In this document: piece by piece, positions 42,490 through 54,100 of the stretch | How positions within the stretch are numbered: the first letter of the stretch is position 1 | How the letters are laid out: every line of letters begins with the position of its first letter | NCBI GenBank assembly: GCA_964036315.1 | Contig: OZ038479.1 | Span: 58,808,746-58,872,745, forward strand | Direction: 5' to 3' | Source: Acanthosepion esculentum | Lineage: Eukaryota > Mollusca > Cephalopoda > Sepiida > Sepiidae | DNA length: 64,000 nt | The notes under the pieces: model-generated | What the model saw: the letters and a program-made list of their open reading frames with translations, nothing else | Databases searched by the model: none | Told to the model about the DNA's origin: nothing | Made by a program: the position numbers and the translations under genes

Positions 42490-43080
42490 TCTTTCTATCA
42501 TCTTTGTTATTAAATATCCCACAATGTGACAACAGAAAATCTGCTAAGAATGGTGAAATGTTGTAGGAATCTAGACAAAAGTTGCCTGTGGAAGAACTAG
42601 CAATTAAAGCACTTTGTAAACATTTTTGTCTCATTGAATTATTTTCTCTTTTAATTAGAGTAGCATTTTTTATGTCAAAATTGCGTTTAATTTCATTACA
42701 GTGAGCAACTAATGCACTTAATATGTTGTTTTTTATAATGTCTCTTTTGTGTTCATATAATTTTTTTATTTAAACTTCTTGAGGTTTCTCCAATATATTC
42801 TTTCTGGCAATCCTTGGAGGAATTTACTCATCACATGCAAGTTTTGGCACATTGTTTTGTTTTTTATTGGCTAAGTCTTTTACTGTTTTAGATGTAGTTG
42901 TGACAAATTTTATGATGAGTTTAGATAATTTTCTTTCAATTGTAGTTGTGATAGAGTTATTAAGTAGGACAATGTATTTTTTGATTCATTGGGTTTGTCA
43001 AGAGGGTCCACTTTTTTAATTTAAAATATTTTATGAGTCTTTTGTTTCACATTGAACATGAAATAGTTAAACTTAGAATC
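42490..43080 (-). pseudogene. Penelope-like element GIY-YIG endonuclease and C-terminus
   Basis: Across frames the minus strand reads QDCQKEYIGETSRSLNKKI, then YEHKRDIIKNNILSALVAHC, NEIKRNFDIKNATLIKREN and MRQKCLQSALIASSSTGNFC, ending YNISPFLADFLLS. The first part is a GIY-YIG endonuclease (C..C...YiGeT.R.l..Ri.EHkrdi...n..SAl..Hc) with its Glu-His region kept. The ending resembles the C-terminus of Penelope-like ORFs. One frameshift (an extra A in a poly(A) stretch near 42.77 kb) breaks the frame. Confidence 0.75.
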
Positions 43081-43222
43081 TGCTCCATTTAGACACATTA
43101 TACCAAACAGCTTTACTTACCTAAGCTATATAGTTGATGCCTTATTATATCAAGATACAAACCTATTAGACATAATGAAACTCAATGAGGTTAACCCACC
43201 ATTGAATTCACACACAAATTTG

Positions 43223-43223
<1 letters not shown>

Positions 43224-43277
<54 letters not shown>
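43224..43277. repeat. (AT)n(AC)n compound microsatellite
   Basis: About 33 bases of AT repeat followed by about 20 bases of AC repeat, immediately followed by GGTACC and a dispersed-repeat copy. Frames through it are artefacts. Confidence 0.95.
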
Positions 43278-43870
43278 GGTACCCCCAAAGATTCGCTAAA
43301 AACTGGACATGCATGATGAAAAAATGTTCCAAAATTAATAAAAAGAAAGTTTTATCATCAAAATCTTAATGTTATTATTAAGAAGAAAGACCAAAAGTTG
43401 ATTATTAAATCATACATTTGATCCCTCTTAGAACATTTGAAAGTTTGGTTAAAAATTTTGTTTTTCTTCTATCGAAGGGGACTCTGAATTTTGTGGTTTT
43501 TGTATCAATTTTGAAATTCTTGTAAAAATCAAATGCTTGTTGGATTTTAATGAAACATTCAGGGTATATCAGAAATGAATGAAATTAGAATTTTTTTTAA
43601 AACCTTGGTAAAATCATTCCATTTTTACACCTGTTATTGCCCCAGTTGTTTAATTTTATAAAACTTTAAGAAATTCACTTTTGTACAACTCAATGTATAT
43701 ATTAACTATATGCAGAACTCATTGGAGAATTGAAATCATCAATTCTTTTTTGTAAAAGTTTTAAATTTCTGTATTAATTTGTACTGGTTAGATGAAATTG
43801 TTATTAGATAAAAACTTTAATTACTAATCATAAATTGAAAAGCTTACTAAAATTAAGTGAACACCAGTAG
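43278..43870 (+). repeat. Unnamed AT-rich dispersed repeat copy
   Basis: Starts GGTACCCCCAAAGATTCGCT. Landmarks are GCATGATGAAAAAATG, ATTAAGAAGAAAGACCAAAA, TTAGAACATTTGAAAGTTTG, GAAATTCTTGTAAAAATCAA and TTTAATGAAACATTCAGG, in family order. Confidence 0.7.
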
Positions 43871-45419
43871 TTTAAAAAGAATTTTGAATATTTGTGTGCA
43901 TGTAGAAACTTGTCAGTTTTTGTAAATGAGCCATTCCGTGTCAAATCAACAAGGGTCTGACCATCATCAACAGAATGTGGTTAAATGTTGACCAATTTGG
44001 TAGGAAAGAAACAACCCTATTTTTTATTTGTTTACATTTTTATTATACAATAGATTTTTATATAAAAAAGTGACATAATGAAAATAATTATTTAAAAAAA
44101 CATTTTTTTTCAAAAACATGTTTGCTTGTTAATCTCATTGCAAATATTAAGAATCTTTTTTTAAATATTCATTTCAATGTATCACTTTATCAGATAAAAA
44201 CTTAATTTTTAAATATATAAAAAAAATGATAATTTGATTGTTTTGTGAATTTAGTGTACTAAGTCAAATGTCAACAAAAATTTGTTAACCATTAACATCA
44301 TTTGTTCCATATTTTCATATTATTTTATGTTATCTTAACATTAATTCAGGAACTTTTTAGAATAATTTTGTTTTTATGATCATAGTTCTTATGTGAATAT
44401 TAACCAGCATTCGAAGAGATTTCTAAAGATATACAACTTATTGGAATAGCAAAATCCACTATTTTGAATTTGTCCCAACTCAGTAAAACCCTTGTAATTC
44501 AGGCCGCAGTCAAAGTCCACCAAAAATTTTGTACATATCTTGCCATAAAGCAGACAAATTTGTTGTCATTTTTTTAAAAAATATTAAAGAACTGTTTTTT
44601 GAGAAAGTAAAGGTCAAGATCAAATTATCTTTGACCTTTAAACAAAAAAATAAATATATTACCTTTTAGATCTATTCAAGTACTTTAAAATGCTATATTA
44701 TAAAGATAGGTACCATTCAATTCATATCATGAAGCTCTGTAAGTGTACCAAATTTGAAAAAAATGTGTATTGGTGATGGTCAGATACTTGTTGATTTGAT
44801 ATGGAATAACTCAAATATGGATGTCCATACACAACATTATCAGAAAATAAGAGAGGTAACTACTGTAAATTTAATGCCAAAGTACATAAAATTCAATAAA
44901 ACATTAGATTATGGAGAATACTTGTCCTAAATTTTTAAAATTATTGGGTAGTTAAAAGTTATATAAAAAAGGTGCTCATGTTATATTTTTCAAGTAATTT
45001 TACAGATATGTCCACCATAAAAAAATTTAAATGAACTTGAAAAATGCATTTCTGTGATATTTTAAACTTAAAAAAAGTAATAGTTGTTTCAATCTGGATT
45101 AATTATATGTTAAATAAATTAATATTCTTCAAATAACATTTCAGAAAAGTATATTTTATTGAAACAATTTTTAAAATTTTTGAAGAATTACATTGACAAT
45201 TAATAAATTCAGCAAATTTTGCCACTTTAAATTAGTTGTGAAATACATCAAGCATTTTGCTTATTGGGAATATTAAATTTAATCTATAAGCTTGAAATTA
45301 AAACTAAAGATTTTTCATTTTTATATTTATTTTTTAAATATTGGGGTTGATGAATTCTTAAGAAAATATAGTCCATAACATTTCTTATTCATAACAAAAT
45401 AATTATTAAAAGTATTTCT
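43871..45419. other. AT-rich intergenic DNA with older repeats
   Basis: 43.90-44.02 kb is a minus-orientation copy of the TCAAATCAACAA.GGTCTGACCA block. 44.47-44.82 kb is the plus-orientation copy of the segment at 29.44-29.97 kb. 44.86-45.0 kb shares a segment with 51.95-52.05 kb (GTACATAAAATTCAATAA, AATACTTGTCCTAAATTT, AAAAAGGTGCTCATGTTATA). No gene. Confidence 0.45.
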
Positions 45420-46130
45420 TATTAAACAATGTCTTAGTTTTATTTCATTCTTTATTTTACAATTCAGACCAGATTTTCGATAACTGGGTGTCCTGTTTTA
45501 CAAAAAAAGAATTAATGATCTAAAAATTCTCCAAGGAGTTCAATGCATATAACGAATATACAGAAATTAATTAAACAGTGGGGAGGCAACAGATTGAAAA
45601 AAATGTTTTACCAGGATTTTCTAAAAAACAAAGATTTCTCAAATAATTCCATTTACTTGTGAGTAAGTGCTGAAAATTTTATTAAAAACCAACAATTATT
45701 CCATTTTTGCAAAAATTTCTAAATCAATGTTTTCCACCGCAAAAATGGTGTTAAATTTCCTATACAAATTCATGGTGCCCCATTGTTGCAAGAAAAACAA
45801 AATTTTTAACTAAAATTTTGAACATTCTAAAATGGATCAAAAAATAAAAAATGTAATTTAATAATCAAAAAATCCTTTCATATGTCAAATTTAATTTTGA
45901 CAATAAAACTTTTTCTTAAGTTTGGGTCACTTTTTCATCATGTATGCTCATTTTTCAGTGAATCTCGAGAGGTTCCTATTTCAAACTGACAATATCTCAG
46001 AGATTCCTAAATAAACTTTTCAAAATCACCATAAAACGAATATTTTTCCGCCTTTGAAATACAAAGGTTTTGTTTTTGAAAAGGATTTGTGACTTTGTTC
46101 TCAAAAAAAAAAAAATAGTTTTCATTAATA
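45420..46130 (-). repeat. Unnamed AT-rich dispersed repeat copy, minus orientation
   Basis: Family landmarks in reverse: AATGTCTTAGTTTTATTTCA (45.43 kb), CAGATTTTCGATAAC, TTTACTTGTGAGTAAG, AACAATTATTCCATTTTTGC, AAAATCCTTTCATA and TTTTCATCATGTATGCT. Ends near a GGTACC at 46131. Confidence 0.65.
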
Positions 46131-47261
46131 GGTACCACCACCAATTCGGTATACGTAAGGTTTAAAATGATTTTTTTTAAAATGAAAAAGTTTTCCTGCA
46201 GTTTTCAATTTAGCTTTAAATGAAAGCTAAAGGATTCAATTTACTATATCCGGTAAGCAAAATACTTTGGTTTATTCTAGGCAGAAATTATAATAGAGTT
46301 CCATTTTTTTTCAGTAAAATCGATAATGTCAGCCATTTTTTTTTTTTTTTAGACATTTGTAAACAAAACTTATTTTTCCTTTTTAAAAATCTTGAAAAAT
46401 ATATATTTATGAAACATTATTTGAATAAAAATTAAAAAATTTAAAGTTAAGTTAATATGATTTGAAACAAATATTACTTACTTAGCATAAAATGTTGTAT
46501 ACAAGCATTTCCTAACCATGGGGTCTTGTTTTTTTGACATGTTAATCGATTTATTGATGGCGGATTTACCGCTGAACATGATCATAATTATCTATGGTGT
46601 AGCAGATGACAATTAGAGATTTTTCTTTTTCTTGTAAGGAGGGGGGAAGGCAACCCTTAAAACACATGTACTTTTATTAATAGATTTATCGATTTGTATG
46701 CCCATATTTCAGAAATTTTGCATAGGTACCTCTACAAGATTGCTAAAAAATCAGCATAACTTTATGAAAACATGCTTCAAAAGTAATGAAAACATAGTTT
46801 TATCATCAAAACAAAATCTTTTATTATTAAGAGGAAGGATCAAAGTATTCTTTATTAAATTTTTTACTCAGTTTTAGAACATTCAAAATTTTGATTAAAA
46901 AACTGTTTTTCTTGCATCGGCGGTTGTTACCTCTTTTTTGTGATGACATACATTAATTTGGAAATTCTTGCAAAAATTAAATAAATCTTGAAATTTTCAG
47001 GACTTATTCACAAATGAATGAAATTGTTTTCAAAAAATTTTTTTTCTTAGAAAAGCTTGGTAAAAATATCTTGTGTGTTTCTCCCCCTTCCTTAATTTAT
47101 GTGAGCTTAAGAAATTTGAGATAATTTTTAGTGATTATATTAGTTAAAAGCAGAATTTTTTTGAAGAATTTAAATCACCAATTTTATTTATTTTGCAAAA
47201 TTGAACCCCATTTTACCGAAAAATAAAAACGCAATAAAACTAAGACATTAGAGAAGCTTTT
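46131..47261 (+). repeat. Unnamed AT-rich dispersed repeat, one or two copies
   Basis: From GGTACC at 46725 the family order is clear: CTACAAGATTGCTAAAAAAT, GAGGAAGGATCAAAGTATTC, TTTTAGAACATTCAAAATTT, TTCTTGCAAAAATTAAATAA, TTTTCAGGACTTATTCACAA and GCAATAAAACTAAGACATTA. 46.13-46.70 kb holds a less clear segment similar to 63.58-63.83 kb (GTCAGCCATTTTT, ATTACTTACTTAGCA, CTAACCATGG). Confidence 0.65.
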
Positions 47262-48025
47262 AATTTAGGTAACTCCATGAGATCGCTAAAAAAGAGCATA
47301 GCATGATGAAGAAGACACCAAACTTGATGAAAACAAAATTTTATCATCTAAATGTTTATGTTACTATTAAGAGAAAAGATCAAAGTATTTTGAGGTATTT
47401 TTTTACATTTTTCATCATTCCTAGCACGTCCGAAATTTTCATAAAAAATTCTTCTTGTTTTTCAAGTCAGCAAAATTGACAGATAATTAATCATATTGAT
47501 CATTTTTTCGATTTTATAAAAAAAATGAAAATCTCTGTTTGAAATTTTTTTAAATCAATTATAATTTTTTCTAAACTTATTTTAAGAAAATTAGAAATTA
47601 TAATCTTTACTTAAAATATTTTGAAACAAGCATTACTTAGTTTCTGTGCCAAAAAGAAGTAGTTTAAAAATAAAACAAAGCCGGTCATAACATTTGGTGT
47701 CACTTTAACTTAGGTGATGAGTGATGATTTCATCACGTATTGACAGAAGTGATATTATTTAGATTTAAGTGAACAAATTATTTACCTTGTTATTTTTAAG
47801 GAAAACTTTCAGCAAATTTTTTTTGTACTTAGCTTTCACCTTTATGCTTACAATGTTTTATGGAAAATATATTATAAAAAAAAATTAAAATAACACTGTT
47901 GAGAGTGAGATCAAATTTCATAAGAAAGGTACCTTTAAATTAATTAGGTACCTTTCTTATGAAATTTTATCAGAAGTATACATAAAATCGTATAATTTTA
48001 TGTACATTTATTACATTTTACTGTG
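47262..48025 (+). repeat. Left arm of large inverted repeat
   Basis: Runs from TAGGTAACTCCATGAGATCG to TTACATTTTACTGTG. Its reverse complement is found, with divergence, at 49263-50070. Landmarks shared in inverse order include CATGATGAAGAAGACACCAA, TCCTAGCACGTCCGAAATTT, AACAAATTATTTACCTTGTT and TCATAAGAAAGGTACCTTTA. The inner part contains a perfect 19-base palindrome at 47916-47964. Confidence 0.8.
47916..47964. repeat. Perfect 19-bp hairpin with GGTACC in both arms
   Basis: TTTCATAAGAAAGGTACCT is followed by an 11-base AT spacer and its exact reverse complement AGGTACCTTTCTTATGAAA. The matching place in the other arm of the large inverted repeat (about 49.33-49.37 kb) has mismatches. Confidence 0.9.
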
Positions 48026-49262
48026 TTAAGGAAACAATTTTTAAAACAATTAAAAAATATTTTGGTCTTTCCTAATAATAACATAAACATTTAGATAGGT
48101 ACTTCCATGAAATCAATAAAAAAAAAAAGAGCATAGCATGATGCAAAAAAGACGCTAAACTTGACGAAAACAAAATTTTATTGTCTAAATGTTTATGTTA
48201 TTATGAAGAGGAAAGACCAAAGTTTTTTTTAATTATTTAAAAAAATTTTTACTTCTTTTTAGAACATTTTAAATTGTGATTAAAAAAACCTTGTTTCTCT
48301 TTGTATCACCGGAACTAGTAAAATAACATATACAATTTTTAGCACGTTTTTTTTTTGTCTGACACACATTAATTTGGAAAATCTTGCAAAAATTAAAATA
48401 ATTGTTGGAAGTTAATGAAACTTTCAGAAACTATTCATAGATGATGGAAATTATTATAAATATGTTTTTTTTTATTAAAGTCATGGCAGAAATATCTTTT
48501 TATATTTATTACTCCCCCATAACTAATTTCATGAAAACTCTAGAAATTCGATCGCATCGGGTTTAATGATTACAATAGTTAAAAGCACAAGGCTTTGAGG
48601 AATGCAAATCATGTTTTTTTTTTAATTGGACTCCCCTACCTGAAAATCAGCTCTGAATTGTAACATACAAAACTTAATAAAACAAAGATATTATTTAATT
48701 TCAAATGCTTTTATTTGCTTTTAGTTGTTTTTATGAATATGAACAATATTTTCTGAAAGCAAAAAATTTTTTCGATGAAAAATGAATTTTTAATACAACT
48801 ATTTGTTATTTCTTTAATTATAATAGATTTTTACATTTAAGTTGTTAAAATATTATAAAATTAGTTAAAAGCCGCATCAGGTTTCGTAAGTGTCCTTACA
48901 AGATAGATATTTTTTAGCACGTTGTAAACGGTATCGTTTTGACTAATCAGAAGACCATAAGTAATTAAGAAATGTAATTTTGTGTTTATAATTGGGCTGT
49001 AATTATAAAGTACGGAAATCCAACCAGAATACAATTAAGTTGCGTTATTTGAGTTAAGCATTGTTCTCCGCTGTTAAGGCCTTTACTTTTGCGAAACACG
49101 TGTGGAGAAGTTAATTTGATTTTTCAATTTCAACTGAGAAGGGTACCTACAAGTATCAGTATCATCTTATGAAATTTATATGATCTTATATTAATCTCAG
49201 TTATGACATTTTTCCATAAATGAAATATCAAAATTAATAATAAAATGAATGGAAATACAAAT
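48026..49262. repeat. Spacer of the large inverted repeat: dispersed-repeat copy
   Basis: 48.10-48.43 kb follows the dispersed-family order and is close to the last 190 bases of the window. 48.36-49.14 kb is the opposite-strand partner of 23.23-24.01 kb. No coding capacity recognised. Confidence 0.75.
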
Positions 49263-50070
49263 AACACAGTAAAATGTAATAAATGTACATAAAATTATAG
49301 TATTTTATGTACACTTCTGATAAAATTTCATAAGGTAACTATAAATTAATTAGATACCTTTCTTATGAAATTTAATCTCACTCTTAACAGTCTTATTTTT
49401 TCATTTGTTTATAATATATTTTCCATAAAGCATCATAAACGTAAAGCTGACAGCTAAGTAAAAAAAAAAAAAAAAATTAGAGAGCTGAAAGTTTTCCATA
49501 AAAATAACAACGTAAATAATTTGTTCACTTAAGTCTAAATAACTTCATTTCTCTCCATCCGTACAAAGAATTATCCTCACGTAAGCTATCTAAACGTTAT
49601 GAAAATGTCTTTCATCACCTGTCAAGTGACGCGAAAGGTTATGACCTGCTTTGTTTTATTTTCAAATTACATCTTTTCGGCACAGAAGCTAAGTTAAGCT
49701 TGGTTCAAAATATTTTAAATAAACATTATAATTTCTGATTTTATTAAAATAAGTTTTGAAAAAATGATAATTGATTGATTTTTAAAAGAATGTCAAAGTG
49801 AGATTTTCATTTTTTTATAAAATGGAAAAAAATGATTGATTATTGCCAGTTTTGATGACAAAAAAAAACAAGATTTTTTAACGAAAATTTCGGACGTGCT
49901 AGGAAAGATTAAAAAATGTAAAAAAATACCCCAAGAATACTTTGATCCTTCCTCTTTAATAATAACATGAACATTTAGACGATAAAATTTTGTTTTCGTC
50001 AAGTTTGGCGTCTTTTTCATCATGATACGCTCTTTTTTTTTTTTTAGCAATCTCATGAAGGTACCTAATT
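49263..50070 (-). repeat. Right arm of large inverted repeat
   Basis: Starts ACACAGTAAAATGTAATAAA and ends CAATCTCATGAAGGTACCTA. It is the inverted counterpart of 47262-48025 along its whole length, with small insertions and deletions (for example the A-run near 49.46 kb). The open frame 49793-50113 is fortuitous. Confidence 0.8.
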
Positions 50071-50379
50071 GCTTTTCGAATAATACAATATTGTCTGAAG
50101 AAAAATTTTTCAAGATTTGTTTTCATTTTTTACAATTTAAAGTTGAATAAATTAGTTTGTGACTTCACTTAAAGTTCAATTTCGATGAGATAATTTTTAG
50201 GGAATATTACTCACTTAAAAGTTTAAAAACTATTTATTTACTAATCATATATTTTTAATAAAGGTTACAATCTGAAGACCCCGATTATTTTTAAGAGAAT
50301 TTCGATTTATTTTTATTCAATAGTTTTACTTTTTTACAATTCAACCTTATTTTGAAAATCAAACGGTTTTTTTTCTGCC
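50071..50379. other. AT-rich spacer
   Basis: Nothing beyond AT-rich sequence related to the dispersed family was seen. Confidence 0.4.
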
Positions 50380-51120
50380 TTTTGTTTTTTGGTCAGTAGA
50401 AGTGAAAATTTGAAAAATTGATAAGGCGCTATTTTTAGGCGAATACCAAGCTAAAGTATTTTTTTCTACAACGTAATATTTCGTTTTTTTAAATAATCCA
50501 ACATTGAAGCGATGATAACAAGGAAGATTTTGATAGAAAAAAAAAAAAAAAAAACGAACAAAAAATTTAAAAGAATGAAATTAATCTCCGTTAGTACAGC
50601 TTCTAAGAAAAAAAAAATCGTAACTAAATTTATATTTTTACTTTTTGTACTACTAGAAGACCCACCTACTCCAGAAAAAATAGTGAGTGTGAGAGAGAAA
50701 TCAAGTAAATAACGAATTCTTTCTTTTTTTAATCAAAAAATTATCTGCATTCTTCCACTTACCTTGCAGACAAGAAAATTCAATAGGAAAAACATAACGA
50801 GATGCTTTGCGTTCAAATGATTTCCGTGGGATTTCACTGTTACCTGCCCATTGTTCGTTCAGTTCATAATGTCGAAGTTGAAAGGAATGGCACAAAGAAA
50901 GAATTTAGAAATGGAAAAACACGAAATTACTTTATTTCACTTGGTAATTTCATCCGAACGCAGTGTAGCGGTGTTAGACAATGTTTGGTTCCCTGTGTTT
51001 AAAATCCTTACATTTTTTGGCATTTACAAAGTTATTCAAAAAATGATACCTGGTGTTTCTTCCGGGCAAGCGACAGTGCCAAATCCCAAATATATGATAC
51101 GAGGCCACACTCTACTGTAG
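50380..51120 (+). repeat. Dispersed repeat, direct copy of 24.43-25.21 kb
   Basis: Shared landmarks in the same order and orientation are listed at the 24.43 kb copy. The open frames 50802-51002 and 50851-51120 lie in this repeat; the 24.9 kb copy does not keep them open, so coding is unlikely. Confidence 0.65.
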
Positions 51121-51139
51121 AAACCACCACTGCTTCCTA

Positions 51140-51850
51140 AAAAATTAGCCTACCGTGATGAAAAAAATGACCGAAACTTGATAAAAAGAAAGTTTAATCG
51201 TCAAAATCTTTGTTAAAGAGGAAAGACCAATTATAATATTTGATTATTAAATTAAATTTTTCTTATCCTTTTTATAACGTCTAACATCTTTTTTGCAGTG
51301 AAAAAAAAAACATTGATTTAGAAATTCTTGCAAAAATCAAATAATTATCAAATTTTGATGAAATTTTCAGAAGTTATTCACAAATGAATGCAATTATTTA
51401 AGAAATATTTGTTTTTAGAAAATAATTTTGTACCGCTTAACTTTGCTATTTCTTCTGTTAAAAGCAAAACTCCTTGGAGAATTTAAATAAATTTTTCTTT
51501 GTACATCAGGACCCCTTGTTATTGAAAATCTGCTTTGAAATAAAAAAATAAAATAAAATAAAAAATGCAATGAAACTAAGACAATATTTAGTTAAGAAAG
51601 CCTTTAATTGCTTTTAAGAATAGGATATATTATAGACCCTATTGAATTAAGAAAAAAAAGTTTTTTTGATGAATAATGAATTTTTACAACAATTGTTATT
51701 TTTTTCTAAAATCTTAAATTATAAAGTTTTAAATCTTTTAAATTTCTGTATTACATTGTGACTTGTAGGTGATATTTTTATTAAGTAAAAAATATATTTT
51801 CTAAACATAAAGCAAAAGTATTAGTATATTTATTGAATATCAATATTTTA
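51140..51850 (+). repeat. Unnamed AT-rich dispersed repeat copy
   Basis: Family order: GTGATGAAAAAAATGACC, AAAGAGGAAAGACCAATTAT, GAAATTCTTGCAAAAATCAA, TTTTCAGAAGTTATTCACAA, ACTCCTTGGAGAATTTAAAT, AAACTAAGACAATATTTAGT and GGATATATTATAGACCCTAT. This is one of the longest contiguous copies and useful for building a consensus. Confidence 0.7.
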
Positions 51851-52119
51851 GAAAAAATTCTGAATTTTTTTAAAAATGTGACATTTTCATAAATCCAAAT
51901 TTTCATACATGACATTATCAATAGCTATAGTATATTTAAAGCCAAAGTACCTAAAATTCAATAACAGATTATTATGGAGAATATTTTCCTAAATTTCTAA
52001 GATTACTGGGTAGTTAAAAAATGTATAAAAATGGTGCTCACATTATATTCCTCAAGTAGTTTTATCCACTGTAGATAAACAGCTACCACAGTATTAAAAA
52101 TTCATTTCTGCAATATTTT
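51851..52119. other. AT-rich spacer
   Basis: Contains a copy of the segment with ATTATGGAGAATA..TTCCTAAATTT also seen at 44.9, 22.3 (inverted context) and 61.05 kb. Confidence 0.4.
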
Positions 52120-52660
52120 TATTCACAGGACAATACCTTAACTTTAATTCACATAATTCAATCAGTGTAATGAAAGTTTGATACCTAAAATACTGTGCAA
52201 AAATTATAAGTGATATCCCAGACAACTATCAATAGGAAATGTTCAGCATTGAACAGACCCTTCAGAATAGGATGAAAGAACAAAAAAAATGTTCTAATCA
52301 GAGGTGAGATAATTAAATCGGGAATAGCCCATTGTGTATGGAGGGAAAATGACAATCATGAACCCCCTATGGAAGAGAGCAAAAGTAGACAAAATAACAC
52401 TGGAGAGTCAGATGCCTGAAAGAATTGGTGCATGTTCTGGGCTGAGGACCTGCTTAATAGACCAAGCAATCTGTTATAATTCACTATACTTTGCCAACAT
52501 TTGAAAAATGTATGGTGACACAACCTATCATTACCATTACATAGTGGTATTCCATTACTTTTGCTACATTATCAATATAAATATGCTATCACACTCACCT
52601 AAACAAAGTGGAGGGAAGTGAACTATGTTATTGATATCTAATTTAATCTGGAAAAATATT
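52120..52660 (+). repeat. Penelope-containing block, unit 3 (truncated)
   Basis: 52128-52330 retains the end of the Penelope remnant: ACAGGACAATACCTTAACTT, then VKY...AKIISDIPDNYQ in broken frames. The tail GAGTCAGATGCCTGAAAGAA and GGTGACACAACCTATCATTA follows as in units 1 and 2. The 5' part of the block is missing. Confidence 0.6.
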
Positions 52661-53184
52661 AATGTCACTGTCTTTATATCCTACTTGCCTAATTTTTCTT
52701 CATAATTGGGATGATGGCCTTACCAAAGAACAAAAAAAATCAAACTAAATTATGGAGTGCTACTTTCTAGAAAATGTTAAGAAATTTCTTAGGAAATGAG
52801 AATCGAATAAAAAATATAAAATACATGAAGATTATATTGAGAGAGGAAGAGTCCTAACCAATCCAATGATAGAATTGATAGGATATAGATTGATTAAAAT
52901 TTCAAGGCATAACTATTTTTTTAATAGGTTTCAAAACTAAAAAAAAAATTTTTTAAATCACAAAATAATTTTATATTATCATCATAAATGACATGAAGGC
53001 ATAAAAATAATTTATATGGGGAATATGACTGAACACACACACTGACAATCATTTAATAGAAGAGGCCTGGCTCAGAAATATACCAGGTTGAGTTATTAAT
53101 TTAAGACTACTTCTTATTTAATTGCTGCTGAATTGCTTTTTATTTTTATTTTATATATAACATAGTTTTATTCTTTATTTCACA
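52661..53184. other. Flank sequence, no gene
   Basis: 52.79-52.90 kb matches 17.90-17.99 kb (GAGAGAGGAAGAGTCCTAAC). No coding signal seen. Confidence 0.5.
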
Positions 53185-54100
53185 GCTGTGAAGATAAATG
53201 GTGAAAAAATTGCAATTAAAGCAGTTTCATGCTACCTGTGAAAAAAAGGACTGAATGCAAGGGCAGCATCAAAAGAAATGATGTTATAGGCCCAGCAAGT
53301 GTCAATAAATATATGGTACAAACTTGATTTAGATGCTTCAAGGAAGGTGATATCAAATTCAAAGATAAACCTGGGTAAGTTAGATTTTCTGTATTAGAAG
53401 GCCTTGCTTGAAATTGTTGGACAACAGCCAAACAGAAGCACATTGTAGGCAGAACTTTGTACTTCACAAATTGCCATCAATTGATACCTCCATAAGATCT
53501 GTCTTGTGAACAGACATTGTCAAGAAGCTCCTCAGGAACTGACCAATGACCAGGCTTAATAATGTGTAAACATTTGCAACCAACAGCTGGCAAATCCTCA
53601 AGATACTCCTTTTTGATGTTAAATTCTATCTGGAGATGGAAATTTGATTTACTGATTTTGTTTCAGAACCTGCTGTCAAACAATAGCAGTTTGAGACGGA
53701 CATGCTTTGTGTTTTTAGTGGAATTTTGTGATTGTCCCAGATTATATTTCTGTGAATGCCGACCTTCATGCTCAACAACTGTTTGAAGTAGATAATGCTT
53801 TGAAAGTTGCTACTTGACATTGGTCAATTGAACATGCACACTTCTGGTGCATGGTAATGCCCCCTCGCACAATATCCATGTGACCAAGTGCAAACTTGAG
53901 GGACTGGAAGTGCTCCCTGAAACTGCCTAGTCCAGACATTGCATCATCAAATTACCACCTTTTCCAGTCCATGTCTCATTTTCTGCTTGGATAGAGGTTT
54001 AATATAGTGGATAAGGTTGAGAATGAGCACAGAGTTTTTTGTCTCTAAACCAGACAAAATGATAGCCATAGACAATACAATAGGATGGAATATATTTTGA
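53185..54100 (+). pseudogene. Mariner transposase fossil, copy 3, nearly full length
   Basis: The N-terminal helix-turn-helix region reads LNARAASKE..., IGPASVNKYMVQT and FRCFKEGDIKFKDKPG, which matches mariner (taa.aa..i...yG..tvn.r.aq.WF..Fr.Gd.sl.D.pr.GRP). ELTNDQ-like sequence (GTDQ*PG), ICKHLQPTAGKSSRYSFL and FETDMLCVF-like parts follow. Then HGNAPSHNIHVTKCKLEGLE and LPSPDIASSNYHLFQSM-like pieces lie in separate frames. The second catalytic Asp is Gly (DNAP to GNAP) and the third is Asn (SDYH to SNYH), so catalysis is lost even apart from frameshifts. It ends near 54.1 kb with FCL.TRQN, the FFA..P-like tail. TIRs were not found. Confidence 0.8.

Noticed and set aside
42092..42634. 180-residue minus-strand open frame
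   Set aside because: It chains the end of a Penelope fragment, the GC-rich island and antisense 18S rRNA; it is not a single gene.
50802..51120. Overlapping open frames of 66 and 89 residues
   Set aside because: They lie in a dispersed repeat whose 24.9 kb copy does not keep them open.
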